From NCBI RefSeq assembly GCF_024972755.1, contig NZ_CP087724.1, forward strand, positions 558,001 through 622,000: a stretch of DNA of 64,000 bases, written 5' to 3'. Shown in pieces: positions 29,629 to 38,449 of the stretch; position 1 is the first letter of the stretch; every line of letters starts with the position of its first letter. A program made the translations under genes and the position numbers. This DNA comes from Halanaeroarchaeum sp. HSR-CO (GTDB lineage: Archaea > Halobacteriota > Halobacteria > Halobacteriales > Halobacteriaceae). The notes below the pieces were generated by a model, which ran no database searches, had not been told where the DNA came from, and worked only from the letters and a program-made list of their open reading frames with translations.

Positions 29629-32574
29629 ATGAGCGAGGACGTCATCGAGGTCCGAGGGGCCCAGGAACACAACCTCAAGGACCTCGACGTCACGATCCCC
29701 CGCGAATCGTTCACCGTGGTGACCGGACTCTCCGGGTCCGGCAAGTCGTCGCTGGCGTTCGAGACCATCTACGCCGAGGGACAGCGCCGATACATCGAGT
29801 CGCTGTCGGCGTACGCTCGCAACTTCCTCGGGCAGATGGACAAACCCCAGGTCGAGTCGGTGGAAGGGCTCTCACCGGCCATCTCCATCGATCAGAAGAA
29901 CGCGGCGAACAACCCGCGCTCGACCGTGGGCACGGTGACCGAACTGCACGACTACCTCCGATTGCTCTACGCCCGCGTCGGGACGCCCCACTGCCCGGAG
30001 TGTGGCCGTGAGGTCGGCGAACAGTCGGCCCAGCAGATGGTCCGCCGTATCCTGGAACTCCCGGAGGGAACGAAGGCGAAGATCGCAGCCCCCATCGTTC
30101 GCGACCAGAAGGGCGCGTTCGAGGACACCTTCGACGAACTCGTCGGCGAGGGATACTCCCGGGTCGAGGTCGACGGCGAGTCGTTCGACCTGGCCTACGA
30201 CCGCCCGGACCTGGACGAGAACTACGACCACACCATCGACGTGGTCGTCGACCGCGTGCAGATATCCGAGGGGGCGCGCTCGCGTATCACGGACAGCGTC
30301 GAGACGGCCCTCGAGGAGGCCGGTGGCGTGTTGAAGGTCATCCTTCCGGACCCGCCGGAAGGCGTCGAACTCGGGTCGAAGGCCCGTTCGACGGGCGATC
30401 TCGCCGACGACGCCGAGGGCGACGCGCTCGCCGTCGAGTTCTCCGAGGAACTCGCCTGCACCCACTGCGGCATCGACCTCCCGGAGATCGAGACCCGATC
30501 GTTCTCGTTCAACAGCCCGCACGGCGCCTGTCCCGAGTGCGAGGGCATCGGTCAGGCCAAGGAGGTCAGCGAGGACCTGGTCGTCGTCGATCCGTCGAAG
30601 CCGATCAAACACGTCTTCGAGCCCTGGAGTTACAACCGGTCGTACTACCGGACTCAGCTGGACAACGTCGCCGAGCACTTCGGCGTGAGCGTCGAGACGC
30701 CCTTCGAGGAGCTCGACGCGGACGTCCAGGAGGCGTTCCTCTGGGGGACCGACGAGGAGGTCCACTTCGAGAAGCGGACCAAGAACGGCGTCCGGCACAA
30801 GACCGAGCGCTTCGAGGGCGTCATCCCGAACCTGGAGCGCCGCTTCGTGGAGACGGACTCCGACCGCGTGCGCGATCACATCGAGGAGTACATGTCGGTG
30901 ACGACCTGCCCCGTGTGTGACGGAACCCGGCTGAAGGCCGAGAGTCGCGCCGTCCTCGTCGATGGCACCGCCATCACCGAGGTCAACCGGATGAGTATCG
31001 CCGACGCCCTCGAGCATTTCGAGGGGATGGAAACGCGTTTCTCCGACCGCAATCGGACGATCGCCGAGGAGATTCTGAAGGAAATCCGTGCGCGTCTGGG
31101 ATTCATGGTCGAAGTCGGCCTGGACTACCTCACGCTCGACCGCGAGGCGTCGACGCTCTCCGGCGGGGAGAGCCAGCGCATTCGCCTCGCCACGCAGATC
31201 GGCTCCGGTCTCGTGGGCGTGCTGTACGTCCTCGACGAACCGTCCATCGGCCTCCACCAGCGCGACAACGACCGCCTGCTGAACACGCTCGAGGACCTCC
31301 GGGACCTCGGCAACACCCTCATCGTGGTCGAACACGACGAGGCGACGATGCGCCGCGCTGACGAGGTCGTCGACCTCGGACCAGGACCAGGTCGCCATGG
31401 CGGCGAGGTCGTCGCCCAGGGTCCCGTCGAGGAGATCATGGCGTCGGCAGACTCGATCACCGGCGATTACCTCGCCGGCCGCAAAGAGATCCCCGTGCCG
31501 ACCGACCGGCGCGACTGGACGGACGCGATCACCATCCGTGGCGCCCGCCAGCACAACCTCGACGACGAGGACGTCGAACTGCCCATCGGCGCGTTCACCG
31601 CGATCACGGGCGTCTCCGGGTCGGGCAAGTCGACGCTCATCCACGACATCCTCTACAAGGGCCTCGCCCGCCGGATGAACGACAACACCTCCGTCGATCC
31701 GGGCGAGCACGACGCCATCGAGGGCATCGAGGGGATCGAATCGGTCCGCCTCATCGACCAGTCGCCCATCGGCCGGACGCCCCGGTCGAATCCGGCGACG
31801 TACACCGGCGTCTTCGATTACATCCGCGAGCGATTCGCCGACGTCAAACTCGCCAAACAGCGCGGGTACGACCGGGGCCGCTTCTCGTTCAACGTCAAGG
31901 GCGGTCGCTGTGAGGCCTGTGGCGGCCAGGGGACGGTCAAGATCGAGATGAACTTCCTCTCGGACGTCCACGTCCCCTGCGAGGAGTGCGGTGGAGATCG
32001 GTACAACGACGAGACCCTCGACGTGACGCTCAAGGGGAAGACCATCGCCGACGTACTAGAGATGACCGTCGAGGAGGCCTACGACTTCTTCGAGGCCGAC
32101 CAGCGCATCCGTCGCCGCCTCGAACTCCTCGTGGACGTCGGGCTGGACTACATGAAACTCGGGCAGCCCTCGACTACGCTCTCGGGCGGCGAGGCCCAGC
32201 GCGTGAAACTCGCCGAGGAACTGGGCAAAAAGGACTCCGGTGACACGCTTTATCTCCTCGACGAACCGACGACGGGCCTGCACAAGGCCGACGAGCGCAA
32301 ACTCATCGACGTCCTCCAGCGACTGACCGACCGGGGCAACACCATCGCCGTCATCGAGCACGAACTCGACCTGGTCAAGAACGCCGACCACATCATCGAC
32401 CTCGGCCCCGAGGGTGGCGAACGCGGCGGCCGGGTCGTCGCGACCGGAACGCCCGAGGAGGTCGCACAGGTCGAGGACTCTCACACCGGACGGTACCTCC
32501 GCGATAAGCTGCCGGACGTCGAGGCTGAGGGACCGCGTGAAAACCGCGAGGTCGCTCCCGCGAGCGGCGACTGA
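29629..32574 (+). CDS. uvrA: Excinuclease ABC subunit A
   Basis: 981 residues from the ATG giving M-S-E-D-V-I-E-V-R-G-A. It has two ABC modules with Walker A G-L-S-G-S-G-K-S-S near 33 and G-V-S-G-S-G-K-S-T near 661, each with L-S-G-G-E. Zinc knuckles (C-T-H-C ... C-P-E-C near 280-305, and C-E-A-C-G-G ... C-E-E-C near 760-787) form the UvrA insertion and C-terminal zinc modules. It is the damage-recognition subunit of bacterial-type nucleotide excision repair. uvrB and uvrC are not in this window. Confidence 0.97.
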   Translation: MSEDVIEVRGAQEHNLKDLDVTIPRESFTVVTGLSGSGKSSLAFETIYAEGQRRYIESLSAYARNFLGQMDKPQVESVEGLSPAISIDQKNAANNPRSTVGTVTELHDYLRLLYARVGTPHCPECGREVGEQSAQQMVRRILELPEGTKAKIAAPIVRDQKGAFEDTFDELVGEGYSRVEVDGESFDLAYDRPDLDENYDHTIDVVVDRVQISEGARSRITDSVETALEEAGGVLKVILPDPPEGVELGSKARSTGDLADDAEGDALAVEFSEELACTHCGIDLPEIETRSFSFNSPHGACPECEGIGQAKEVSEDLVVVDPSKPIKHVFEPWSYNRSYYRTQLDNVAEHFGVSVETPFEELDADVQEAFLWGTDEEVHFEKRTKNGVRHKTERFEGVIPNLERRFVETDSDRVRDHIEEYMSVTTCPVCDGTRLKAESRAVLVDGTAITEVNRMSIADALEHFEGMETRFSDRNRTIAEEILKEIRARLGFMVEVGLDYLTLDREASTLSGGESQRIRLATQIGSGLVGVLYVLDEPSIGLHQRDNDRLLNTLEDLRDLGNTLIVVEHDEATMRRADEVVDLGPGPGRHGGEVVAQGPVEEIMASADSITGDYLAGRKEIPVPTDRRDWTDAITIRGARQHNLDDEDVELPIGAFTAITGVSGSGKSTLIHDILYKGLARRMNDNTSVDPGEHDAIEGIEGIESVRLIDQSPIGRTPRSNPATYTGVFDYIRERFADVKLAKQRGYDRGRFSFNVKGGRCEACGGQGTVKIEMNFLSDVHVPCEECGGDRYNDETLDVTLKGKTIADVLEMTVEEAYDFFEADQRIRRRLELLVDVGLDYMKLGQPSTTLSGGEAQRVKLAEELGKKDSGDTLYLLDEPTTGLHKADERKLIDVLQRLTDRGNTIAVIEHELDLVKNADHIIDLGPEGGERGGRVVATGTPEEVAQVEDSHTGRYLRDKLPDVEAEGPRENREVAPASGD

Positions 32575-32623
32575 GGGGCGGTTCCGGCCCCTGCTGTACA
32601 GTACTGGACATTGACGGCTACTC

Positions 32624-32628
32624 TTATG
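32624..32628 (+). promoter_or_regulatory. TATA-like element of trpB
   Basis: TTATG centred about 27 bases before the ATG at 32653, supporting the shorter start [10 protein letters not shown]. Confidence 0.4.
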
Positions 32629-32652
32629 CAGCTCCGGGACCGCTGGGATAGT

Positions 32653-33804
32653 ATGAGCGGCGACTTCGGCTCCTACGGCGGACGGCACGTACCACCGGCA
32701 CTCGACGACGCCCTCGAACAGTTGGCGAACGCCTACGACGACGTGGCCAGCACCGAGGAATTTTCGCGGGAGTTCCACGGGCTCCTGGAGGACTATGCGG
32801 GCCGGCCGACGCCTCTCTACCACGCCGAGAACCTGAGCGAGGCCTACGGTGCCGACATCTACCTCAAGCGCGAGGACCTCCTCCACGGCGGTGCCCACAA
32901 GATCAACAACACGCTCGGGCAGGCACTCCTGGCGAAGAAGGCCGGCAAGGAACGGCTCATCGCCGAGACCGGGGCCGGCCAGCACGGCACCGCGACCGCG
33001 ATGGTGGGCGCGCTCTTTGACCTCGATACGGAGATCTACATGGGCAAAAAGGACGTCGAGCGCCAGAAGATGAACGTCTTCCGCATGCGCCTGATGGGCG
33101 CGACCGTCAACGAGGTCACCCGGGGCGACGCCGGCCTCGCCGACGCGGTGGACGTGGCCCTCGAGGACCTCGCGACGAACATCGACGACACCCACTACCT
33201 CGTGGGGAGCGTGGTCGGGCCCGACCCGTTCCCGCGCATGGTCAGGGACTTCCAGAGCGTCATCGGGATGGAGGCGCGAGAGCAGTTCCGCGAGAAGACG
33301 GGCGACCTCCCGGACGCAGCGGTCGCCTGCGTCGGCGGCGGGTCGAACGCGATGGGGCTCTTCCACGCCTTCCGCGACGACGAGGAGGTCGAGTTCTTCG
33401 GTGCGGAGGGCGGCGGCGAGGGGGGCGACTCCACCCGCCACGCCGCACCACTCGCCGCCGGCGAGGACGACGTCATCCACGGGATGCAGACCCGGGTCAT
33501 CGGCGATGACGTGGAAGTCCACTCCGTCTCCGCCGGGCTCGACTATCCGGGTGTCGGTCCCGAGCACGCGCGGTTCCGAGAACTGGGACGCGCCGAGTAC
33601 ACCGCCGTCACCGACGAGGCGGCCATCGCCGCGTTCCGCGAACTCAGCGAGGCCGAGGGCATCATCCCCGCGCTGGAGTCGAGTCACGCCATCGCCCACG
33701 CCAAACAACTCGCCGCCGAGGGCGAGCACGAGACCATCCTGGTGAACCTCTCCGGGCGCGGTGACAAGGACATGGAGCAGGCGGCCGAGTTCTTCGACCT
33801 CTAA
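32653..33804 (+). CDS. trpB: Tryptophan synthase beta subunit
   Basis: 383 residues from the ATG at 32653, which gives the canonical start G-S-Y-G-G-R-H-V-P; two earlier in-frame ATG codons are less likely. The PLP lysine lies in H-G-G-A-H-K-I-N-N near 75-83, followed by E-T-G-A-G-Q-H-G and the phosphate-binding G-G-G-S-N-A near 220-225. The C-terminal S-G-R-G-D-K-D is present. It condenses indole and serine to tryptophan. It is the regular TrpB1 type, not the TrpB2 paralogue. No trpA or trpC is adjacent: uvrA lies upstream and a BNR-repeat protein downstream. Confidence 0.93.
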   Translation: MSGDFGSYGGRHVPPALDDALEQLANAYDDVASTEEFSREFHGLLEDYAGRPTPLYHAENLSEAYGADIYLKREDLLHGGAHKINNTLGQALLAKKAGKERLIAETGAGQHGTATAMVGALFDLDTEIYMGKKDVERQKMNVFRMRLMGATVNEVTRGDAGLADAVDVALEDLATNIDDTHYLVGSVVGPDPFPRMVRDFQSVIGMEAREQFREKTGDLPDAAVACVGGGSNAMGLFHAFRDDEEVEFFGAEGGGEGGDSTRHAAPLAAGEDDVIHGMQTRVIGDDVEVHSVSAGLDYPGVGPEHARFRELGRAEYTAVTDEAAIAAFRELSEAEGIIPALESSHAIAHAKQLAAEGEHETILVNLSGRGDKDMEQAAEFFDL

Positions 33805-33856
33805 CTGGCGGCGATTCCCAGTCGGCCTTATTGCCCCCGCACCCCTACTCACTGCT

Positions 33857-34861
33857 ATGACGCGGCTCTTCGTGGCCTTCGAGGACCGCCTCGTGCGCGT
33901 CGAGGAGCGCGATGACGGGTCGTGGTGGGCCGAAACGGTCCTCGCTGAGCAGGACATCGAGGCGGTGGCCGTCCACCCGGCGGCGCCATCGCGTGTCTTC
34001 TGTGGAACCTTCGACAGGGGGCTCCAGCGGAGCACGGACGGCGGCGATACCTGGGAGCGTGTGGGCCGCGAGGGGATCAATCCGGACACCATCACGGCGG
34101 TGGCCGTCGACCCGTCCGATGCCGGTGTCGTCTACGCCGGAACCGAACCCAGTCGCGTCTACCGCTCGACCGACGCCGGCGAGTCGTGGGAGCACCGTGA
34201 CGGCCTGACGGACCTCCGGTCGTCCCGACGGTGGTCCTTCCCGCCTCGACCGCACACCCACCACGTTCGCTGGATCGAGGTCGCCCCTCACGACCCTGGC
34301 CGACTCCACGTGAGCATCGAAGCCGGGGCGCTCGTCCGGTCGTTCGACGCCGGCGAGACCTGGACGGACACGGTCCCTTCTGCCAGGTGGGACGTTCACT
34401 CCCTCGCGACGCACCCGGATGCACCTGCCCACCTCTGGGCCGCCGCCGGTGACGGCTACGCCGAATCGACCGACGGTGGCGACACCTGGTCCCATCCGGA
34501 GGACGGGCTCTCGAAGGGATACTGCTGGAGCGTCGCGGTGGACCCAGGCGACCCCGACACCGTCCTCCTCTCCGCGGCGGCCGGTCCCATCACCGCCCAC
34601 CGCAGCGCTCGTGCCGAGTCCTTCGTCTTCCGCAAACGCGGTGACGATCCCTGGACGCAACTCGCGGGTGACCTGCCCACGGGTGCGGGGGTGCTCAGAT
34701 ACGACCTCGCGCCGGGCGGCGGATACGGGGAGCTCTTCGCGGCGAGCAACGTGGGGCTGTTCCGAACGCCCGACGCGGGCGACTCGTGGGATCGACTCGA
34801 CGTGGCCCTCCCGGAGGACCTCGAGTCGCAGACGGTCAGCGGGCTGGCCGTCGTCCCCTGA
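33857..34861 (+). CDS. BNR/Asp-box repeat beta-propeller protein
   Basis: 334 residues built of repeated sialidase-like Asp boxes: S-T-D-G-G-D-T-W, S-T-D-A-G-E-S-W, S-F-D-A-G-E-T-W, S-T-D-G-G-D-T-W and T-P-D-A-G-D-S-W. These sit at the turns of a six- or seven-bladed propeller, as in Vps10/sortilin or photosystem-stability-factor-like proteins. There is no signal peptide, so it is probably cytoplasmic. The catalytic residues of sialidases are not apparent; function unknown. It is 52 bases downstream of trpB on the same strand. Confidence 0.87.
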   Translation: MTRLFVAFEDRLVRVEERDDGSWWAETVLAEQDIEAVAVHPAAPSRVFCGTFDRGLQRSTDGGDTWERVGREGINPDTITAVAVDPSDAGVVYAGTEPSRVYRSTDAGESWEHRDGLTDLRSSRRWSFPPRPHTHHVRWIEVAPHDPGRLHVSIEAGALVRSFDAGETWTDTVPSARWDVHSLATHPDAPAHLWAAAGDGYAESTDGGDTWSHPEDGLSKGYCWSVAVDPGDPDTVLLSAAAGPITAHRSARAESFVFRKRGDDPWTQLAGDLPTGAGVLRYDLAPGGGYGELFAASNVGLFRTPDAGDSWDRLDVALPEDLESQTVSGLAVVP

Positions 34862-34885
34862 GCAGCTTCTGTGATACCCGCCTCG

Positions 34886-35572
34886 CTACTCCTCCGTCTC
34901 CGTGTAGTACGCACTGCGTTGTCCCGCATCGAGATACTCCTCGAGCAGCGCGGGGAACTCGCGGCCGTACATGTAGCGGAGGCCGAAGTCCTCGGCCCAG
35001 TTGATGATTCCCTGATCCTCGGTGACGACGCCGGCCTCGAGTTCCCTGGCGAGCACCAGCAGGTCGAAGTCCTCTTTCGAGTCGAGGATGCCCTGGCGGA
35101 GCGTCCGCCGGTACTTGTTCCGCAGATCCCCGATCAGTTTGTCGACCTCGGTCTTGTAGTCGTGGTTCTCGAGGGTTGTGTCGTCGAGCTCCTGGGCCTC
35201 CCGGACGGCCCGTTCGGAGAGGCGCAGGCCCCGATTCACCCGGTCGGACATCTCGTGGACGAACTGGTAGACGACGTCCGCGGGGATCATGACCTCGAAG
35301 TGGGCCGGGTTCTTGCGGATGACCCAGGTGTTGAGCTTCTCGTAGACCGTATCACTCACCTCGCGGTCCTCGAGCATCCCGGTCAGCTCCGCGTGGATGG
35401 ATGGCGGGAGATAACAGGAGATGCCCAGCTGGAGTTTCGCGTCGGCGATGAGGTCCAAGAGGCGCAAAACGGCGGCCTCCACGTCCTCGTCTCCCCGTCG
35501 GATCTCGTCGGTGATGAACACCGAGGTGTCGAGGACGAAGCGCTGTTTGAGCGGGTGTTCCGGGACCGACAT
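34886..35572 (-). CDS. RNA ligase partner protein (PIN-like)
   Basis: 228 residues from the ATG at 35572. The same open frame continues far to the right on the minus strand but only as shadow of two opposite-strand genes. The N-terminal V-L-D-T-S-V-F-I-T is a PIN-type motif, and acidic residues in the C-terminal half ([12 protein letters not shown], then V-T-E-D-Q-G-I) fit the PIN nuclease fold. The family is known to sit beside an archaeal RNA ligase and is named for that. It is divergent from the ligase gene with 78 bases between starts. Confidence 0.9.
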   Translation of the reverse strand: MSVPEHPLKQRFVLDTSVFITDEIRRGDEDVEAAVLRLLDLIADAKLQLGISCYLPPSIHAELTGMLEDREVSDTVYEKLNTWVIRKNPAHFEVMIPADVVYQFVHEMSDRVNRGLRLSERAVREAQELDDTTLENHDYKTEVDKLIGDLRNKYRRTLRQGILDSKEDFDLLVLARELEAGVVTEDQGIINWAEDFGLRYMYGREFPALLEEYLDAGQRSAYYTETEE

Positions 35573-35594
35573 GAGTGAGGATAGGACTGGCTCG

Positions 35595-35625
35595 CTTAAA
35601 GAACTACACCCGGGCCACGTTTTTG
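35595..35625. promoter_or_regulatory. Divergent promoters of RNA ligase and partner
   Basis: TTTTTG at 35620-35625 is about 28 bases before the ligase ATG at 35651. TTTAAG on the minus strand (35595-35600) is about 26 bases before the partner ATG at 35572. The two promoters are back-to-back and do not overlap, so co-regulation from the shared space is plausible. Confidence 0.5.
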
Positions 35626-35650
35626 TCAACTGCGGTCCAACTACTCGGAT

Positions 35651-36757
35651 ATGGACGTTCCAGCCCTCCTCGGCGTGCCACCGGACGAGGCGGACGCGCT
35701 GCTCGAGCACTTCGAGCGTGACACCTTCCAGGGGACGACCTATCGTCGGCTCTCCGACGCCCGGCGCGGCGTCGAGCGAGGGACGGTCATCTTCGAGGAC
35801 ACCATCGTCCGCGGGTTCCCGAGCATCCCGCGGGTGCTCGTCCTGGAGACCGGTGTTCCCACCTTCTTCTCCGGCCCGCTGGCGGTCGAGGAGAAGTTCA
35901 ACGGCTACAACGTTCGCATCGTCGACGTGGGCGACCCCGTCGCCTTCACCCGGGGTGGGATCGCCTGTCCGTTCTCGACGCCCAAGGCCCGGGCGTTGCT
36001 GGACCTCGAGCCCTTCTTCGCCGACCACCCCGAGAAGATGCTCTGCGCCGAGTTCGTCGGCCCGGAGAACCCGTATACGCCCCACGAGTACCCCGACATC
36101 GACACCCTCGACGTACGAGTCTTCGACGTGCGCGACCGGCAGACCGGCCGACCGCTGCCGGTTCAGGAACGTCGGGACCTGCTCGCCGAGTACGACTTTC
36201 CCCAGCCAGACCGCTTTGCGACCCTCGAGCCCGAGTCTGCCCCCTCGGCAATCCGCGAGATCGTCGACGACCTCGACGACCGGGGTCGCGAGGGCGTCGT
36301 GATGCAATCGGCGGACGGTCGCGACCTCCTCAAGTACACGACGGGCACCCAGCACGCGGACGACCTCGCCTTCGCGTTCTCGCTCCCGTTCGATTACGGT
36401 CGGGACTTCTCCTTCTCTCGGCTCATCCGCGAGGGATTCCAGGCCGTCGAGTGGGACGAGTCTGCAGCGGACCTCGAAGAGCGCGCCCATCGTCTCGGCG
36501 AGGCGCTCCTCTACCCGATGGTGAAGACGATCCGCGAGGTCGAGGCCAGGGAGCTGGTAGGCGAACGACACACCATCCGGGGGAGTGCGGAGACGGTCGA
36601 GGCGACGCTGGACCACATCAGAGCCCAGGGCATCAGACTCGAGATCGAGGCCGATCGGACGGTCGACGACCAGCGCGTCGTCGAGTTCGTGAAGGTCACC
36701 GACAAGACCAGAGACTCCATCGAGTACTACCTCGAGGGTGGGACCATCGACGAGTGA
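35651..36757 (+). CDS. ATP-dependent RNA ligase (Pab1020/Rnl3-like)
   Basis: 368 residues. The nucleotidyl-transfer motif I is [10 protein letters not shown] with the lysine that becomes adenylated at about residue 82. Later motifs include E-F-V-G-P-E-N-P-Y (motif IIIa region), G-R-E-G-V-V-M (motif IV) and L-L-K-Y-T-T (motif V, near 232). This matches the archaeal circularising RNA ligase family. The C-terminal half carries dimerisation helices. Archaeal members can make circular RNAs in vitro; the biological substrate is not settled. A perfect hairpin begins 2 bases after its stop codon. Confidence 0.92.
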   Translation: MDVPALLGVPPDEADALLEHFERDTFQGTTYRRLSDARRGVERGTVIFEDTIVRGFPSIPRVLVLETGVPTFFSGPLAVEEKFNGYNVRIVDVGDPVAFTRGGIACPFSTPKARALLDLEPFFADHPEKMLCAEFVGPENPYTPHEYPDIDTLDVRVFDVRDRQTGRPLPVQERRDLLAEYDFPQPDRFATLEPESAPSAIREIVDDLDDRGREGVVMQSADGRDLLKYTTGTQHADDLAFAFSLPFDYGRDFSFSRLIREGFQAVEWDESAADLEERAHRLGEALLYPMVKTIREVEARELVGERHTIRGSAETVEATLDHIRAQGIRLEIEADRTVDDQRVVEFVKVTDKTRDSIEYYLEGGTIDE

Positions 36758-36991
36758 CGGGCGGTGCCGGTAGGCACCGCCAGATGAGCGAACGCGGAGC
36801 GAGGGACGAGCGATGCGTGAGCCGGGTGGCGACCGAAGAGAGCCACCGGATGAGCGAGCGGGGAGTGCGCGGACCGGAGGTCCACGGAAACGTCGAGCGG
36901 GGAGGAACGACCCGCGAGACCAGAACGACCCGCGAGCCAGACACTTCCGCGAGAGAAACCGGTTTGCCGGTCCAGCCCGTTGTCCCGGTCG
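36758..36991. other. Hairpin- and repeat-rich intergenic spacer
   Basis: 234 bases between the RNA ligase and the reductase gene. Positions 36760-36768 and 36773-36781 form a perfect 9-bp stem with a GGTA loop right after the ligase stop. A second inverted repeat spans 36822-36849. GAGCG-type low-complexity words recur through 36785-36900, and an 18-base unit beginning GAACGACCCGCGAG is nearly duplicated at about 36904-36939. No coding frame is convincing. The first hairpin could protect or end the ligase mRNA, though archaeal terminators normally also have a T-run, absent here. Confidence 0.5.
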
Positions 36992-38071
36992 ATGTACGAT
37001 TTCGCCGTGGTCGGCGTCGGCCCGCCCGGTGCACGATTCGCCCGTCGCGCTGCCGAGAACGGATACGACGTGCTCGCCCTCGAACGCGGTGAGATCGGCC
37101 CCCCGCTCGCCTGCTCCGGTCACGTCAGCCGCGACCTCTGGTCCTATCTCCCCGACGACGCGCGTCCTGCCCTCCTCCAGAACGAGGTCTACGGCGCCCG
37201 GTTCCGACTGGGCGGCCCCGAGGCCACCCCGTACCGATTCTACAAGCGAGAACCCGTCTCGAACGTCATCGACCGGGTGGGACTCGACAAACGACTCGCC
37301 ACCCTCGCCGGCGAGGCGGGCGCGGACGTCCGCGACGATCACACCGTCGTCGACGTCGAGGAGCATGCCGACCGGGTGGCGATCTCGGTTCGAACTCCAG
37401 AGGGACCCGAGACCGTCGAGACGAAGGTCGTCGTCGGGGCCGACGGTCCCCGGTCTCGCGTCCGCCGGTCGCTCGACGTGCCGGAACCGACCGAGTTCCT
37501 CCACGGCGTCCTCGGCTTCGACCCGAACCCCGACGACGGCGACTTCGTCGACGTCCACCTCATGGTGCCGACCTTCTTCGCCTGGCGCATCCCGCGTGGC
37601 GACGCGGGGGTCGAGTACGGCCTCGCCGCGCCGGCCGACTACGACGCCACCGGGGCCTTCGAGGAATTCGTCGCCGACTACGGAGCGACCATCGACGACC
37701 GCCACGCCGGTGCGATACCCATCGGGCCGCCGGACCGTGTGACGACCGACCGGGCCCTCCTCGTCGGTGACGCGGCCGGACAGACGAAACCATTCACGGG
37801 TGGTGGGATCCTCTACGGGTTGCGGGCGGCCGACGCGGCGGCGCGGACGGTCGACCCAGACGTCCCCGGGACGCTTGCGAACTACGAGCGGGCCTGGCGG
37901 GACGAACTCGGCAGAGAGATCTCGCTCGGAAAACTGCTCCGACGAGGATATTCGGCGCCTCGACCCGTACAGCGCGCCGGTCTGGCCACGTTCGCCGGCG
38001 AGATCGGCGTCCACATGGACGAACCGACCTCGCTGTTCTCCGTGGAGCAACTCAAAGCGCTCTTTCGCTGA
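36992..38071 (+). CDS. Geranylgeranyl reductase family flavoprotein
   Basis: 359 residues from the ATG giving [14 protein letters not shown]. The dinucleotide motif is G-V-G-P-P-G rather than the usual G-x-G-x-x-G with Ala, but the family allows it. The A-C-S-G-H-V segment near 42-47, the [13 protein letters not shown] motif near 150, and [15 protein letters not shown] near 257 are the FAD-binding signatures. Such enzymes saturate the isoprenoid chains of archaeal lipids or menaquinone side chains. Several paralogues are usual in haloarchaea, so the substrate is uncertain. Confidence 0.88.
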   Translation: MYDFAVVGVGPPGARFARRAAENGYDVLALERGEIGPPLACSGHVSRDLWSYLPDDARPALLQNEVYGARFRLGGPEATPYRFYKREPVSNVIDRVGLDKRLATLAGEAGADVRDDHTVVDVEEHADRVAISVRTPEGPETVETKVVVGADGPRSRVRRSLDVPEPTEFLHGVLGFDPNPDDGDFVDVHLMVPTFFAWRIPRGDAGVEYGLAAPADYDATGAFEEFVADYGATIDDRHAGAIPIGPPDRVTTDRALLVGDAAGQTKPFTGGGILYGLRAADAAARTVDPDVPGTLANYERAWRDELGREISLGKLLRRGYSAPRPVQRAGLATFAGEIGVHMDEPTSLFSVEQLKALFR

Positions 38072-38368
38072 TCAGAGGCCGAATCGGTCGAGGATGGAAT
38101 CGAGTATCGACTCGTCGTCCTCGTCGATCGGCTCGTCCGGGATCACTCGATCGTCCACGAGGATGACCGTCCGGTGACCGTTCTCCTCGGCGTCGATGAG
38201 GCCGTCGGCTTTCAGGTTCGCGAGGGCGCGCTCGATGTCGTCGATGTCCCTATCGACGTGCGAGCGAAGTTCGAAGACGGTCATGCCCTCCTCCCGCCGG
38301 TCGGCCAGTGCGTGGAGGATGGTGACCTCGATCGTATCCCGCTGGCGGAATTCCCGCCGAATGCTCAT
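38072..38368 (-). CDS. Small winged-helix protein
   Basis: 98 residues from the ATG at 38368. A winged helix covers about 8-70 (I-L-H-A-L-A-D-R, then M-T-V-F-E-L-R-S-H-V, then I-E-R-A-L-A-N-L-K-A-D-G-L-I). The acidic tail D-D-R-V-I-P-D-E-P-I-D-E-D-D resembles a haloarchaeal MarR-like family. It is probably a DNA-binding regulator, though a structural role in a larger complex is possible. It abuts the reductase gene, convergent, with no spacer. Confidence 0.83.
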   Translation of the reverse strand: MSIRREFRQRDTIEVTILHALADRREEGMTVFELRSHVDRDIDDIERALANLKADGLIDAEENGHRTVILVDDRVIPDEPIDEDDESILDSILDRFGL

Positions 38369-38449
38369 AGCCGTCGATACCACCCGAGGGGATTTATCGG
38401 TACCCCCGAGCGGTAGCCTTTTGCGGATGCACCTGAAAATCCCGTGTGA

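Noticed and set aside
29872-31971. A 699-residue minus-strand frame inside uvrA.
   Set aside because: It is antisense to a well-conserved uvrA, has no recognisable domain, and its composition is that of reverse-strand haloarchaeal coding DNA.
32880-32920. H-G-G-A-H-K in TrpB as a possible loss of the usual H-T-G-A-H-K.
   Set aside because: H-G-G-A-H-K is also found in well-studied enterobacterial TrpB, so it is a normal variant.
32056-34095. A 679-residue minus-strand frame across uvrA, trpB and the BNR gene.
   Set aside because: It crosses three plus-strand genes and has no domain.
35573-38050. A 1054-residue minus-strand open frame that continues from the RNA ligase partner gene through two plus-strand genes.
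   Set aside because: Only the first 687 bases on the left encode a conserved protein; the rest mirrors the codon positions of the ligase and reductase genes and is Arg/Gly/Asp-rich shadow, common in high-GC DNA.
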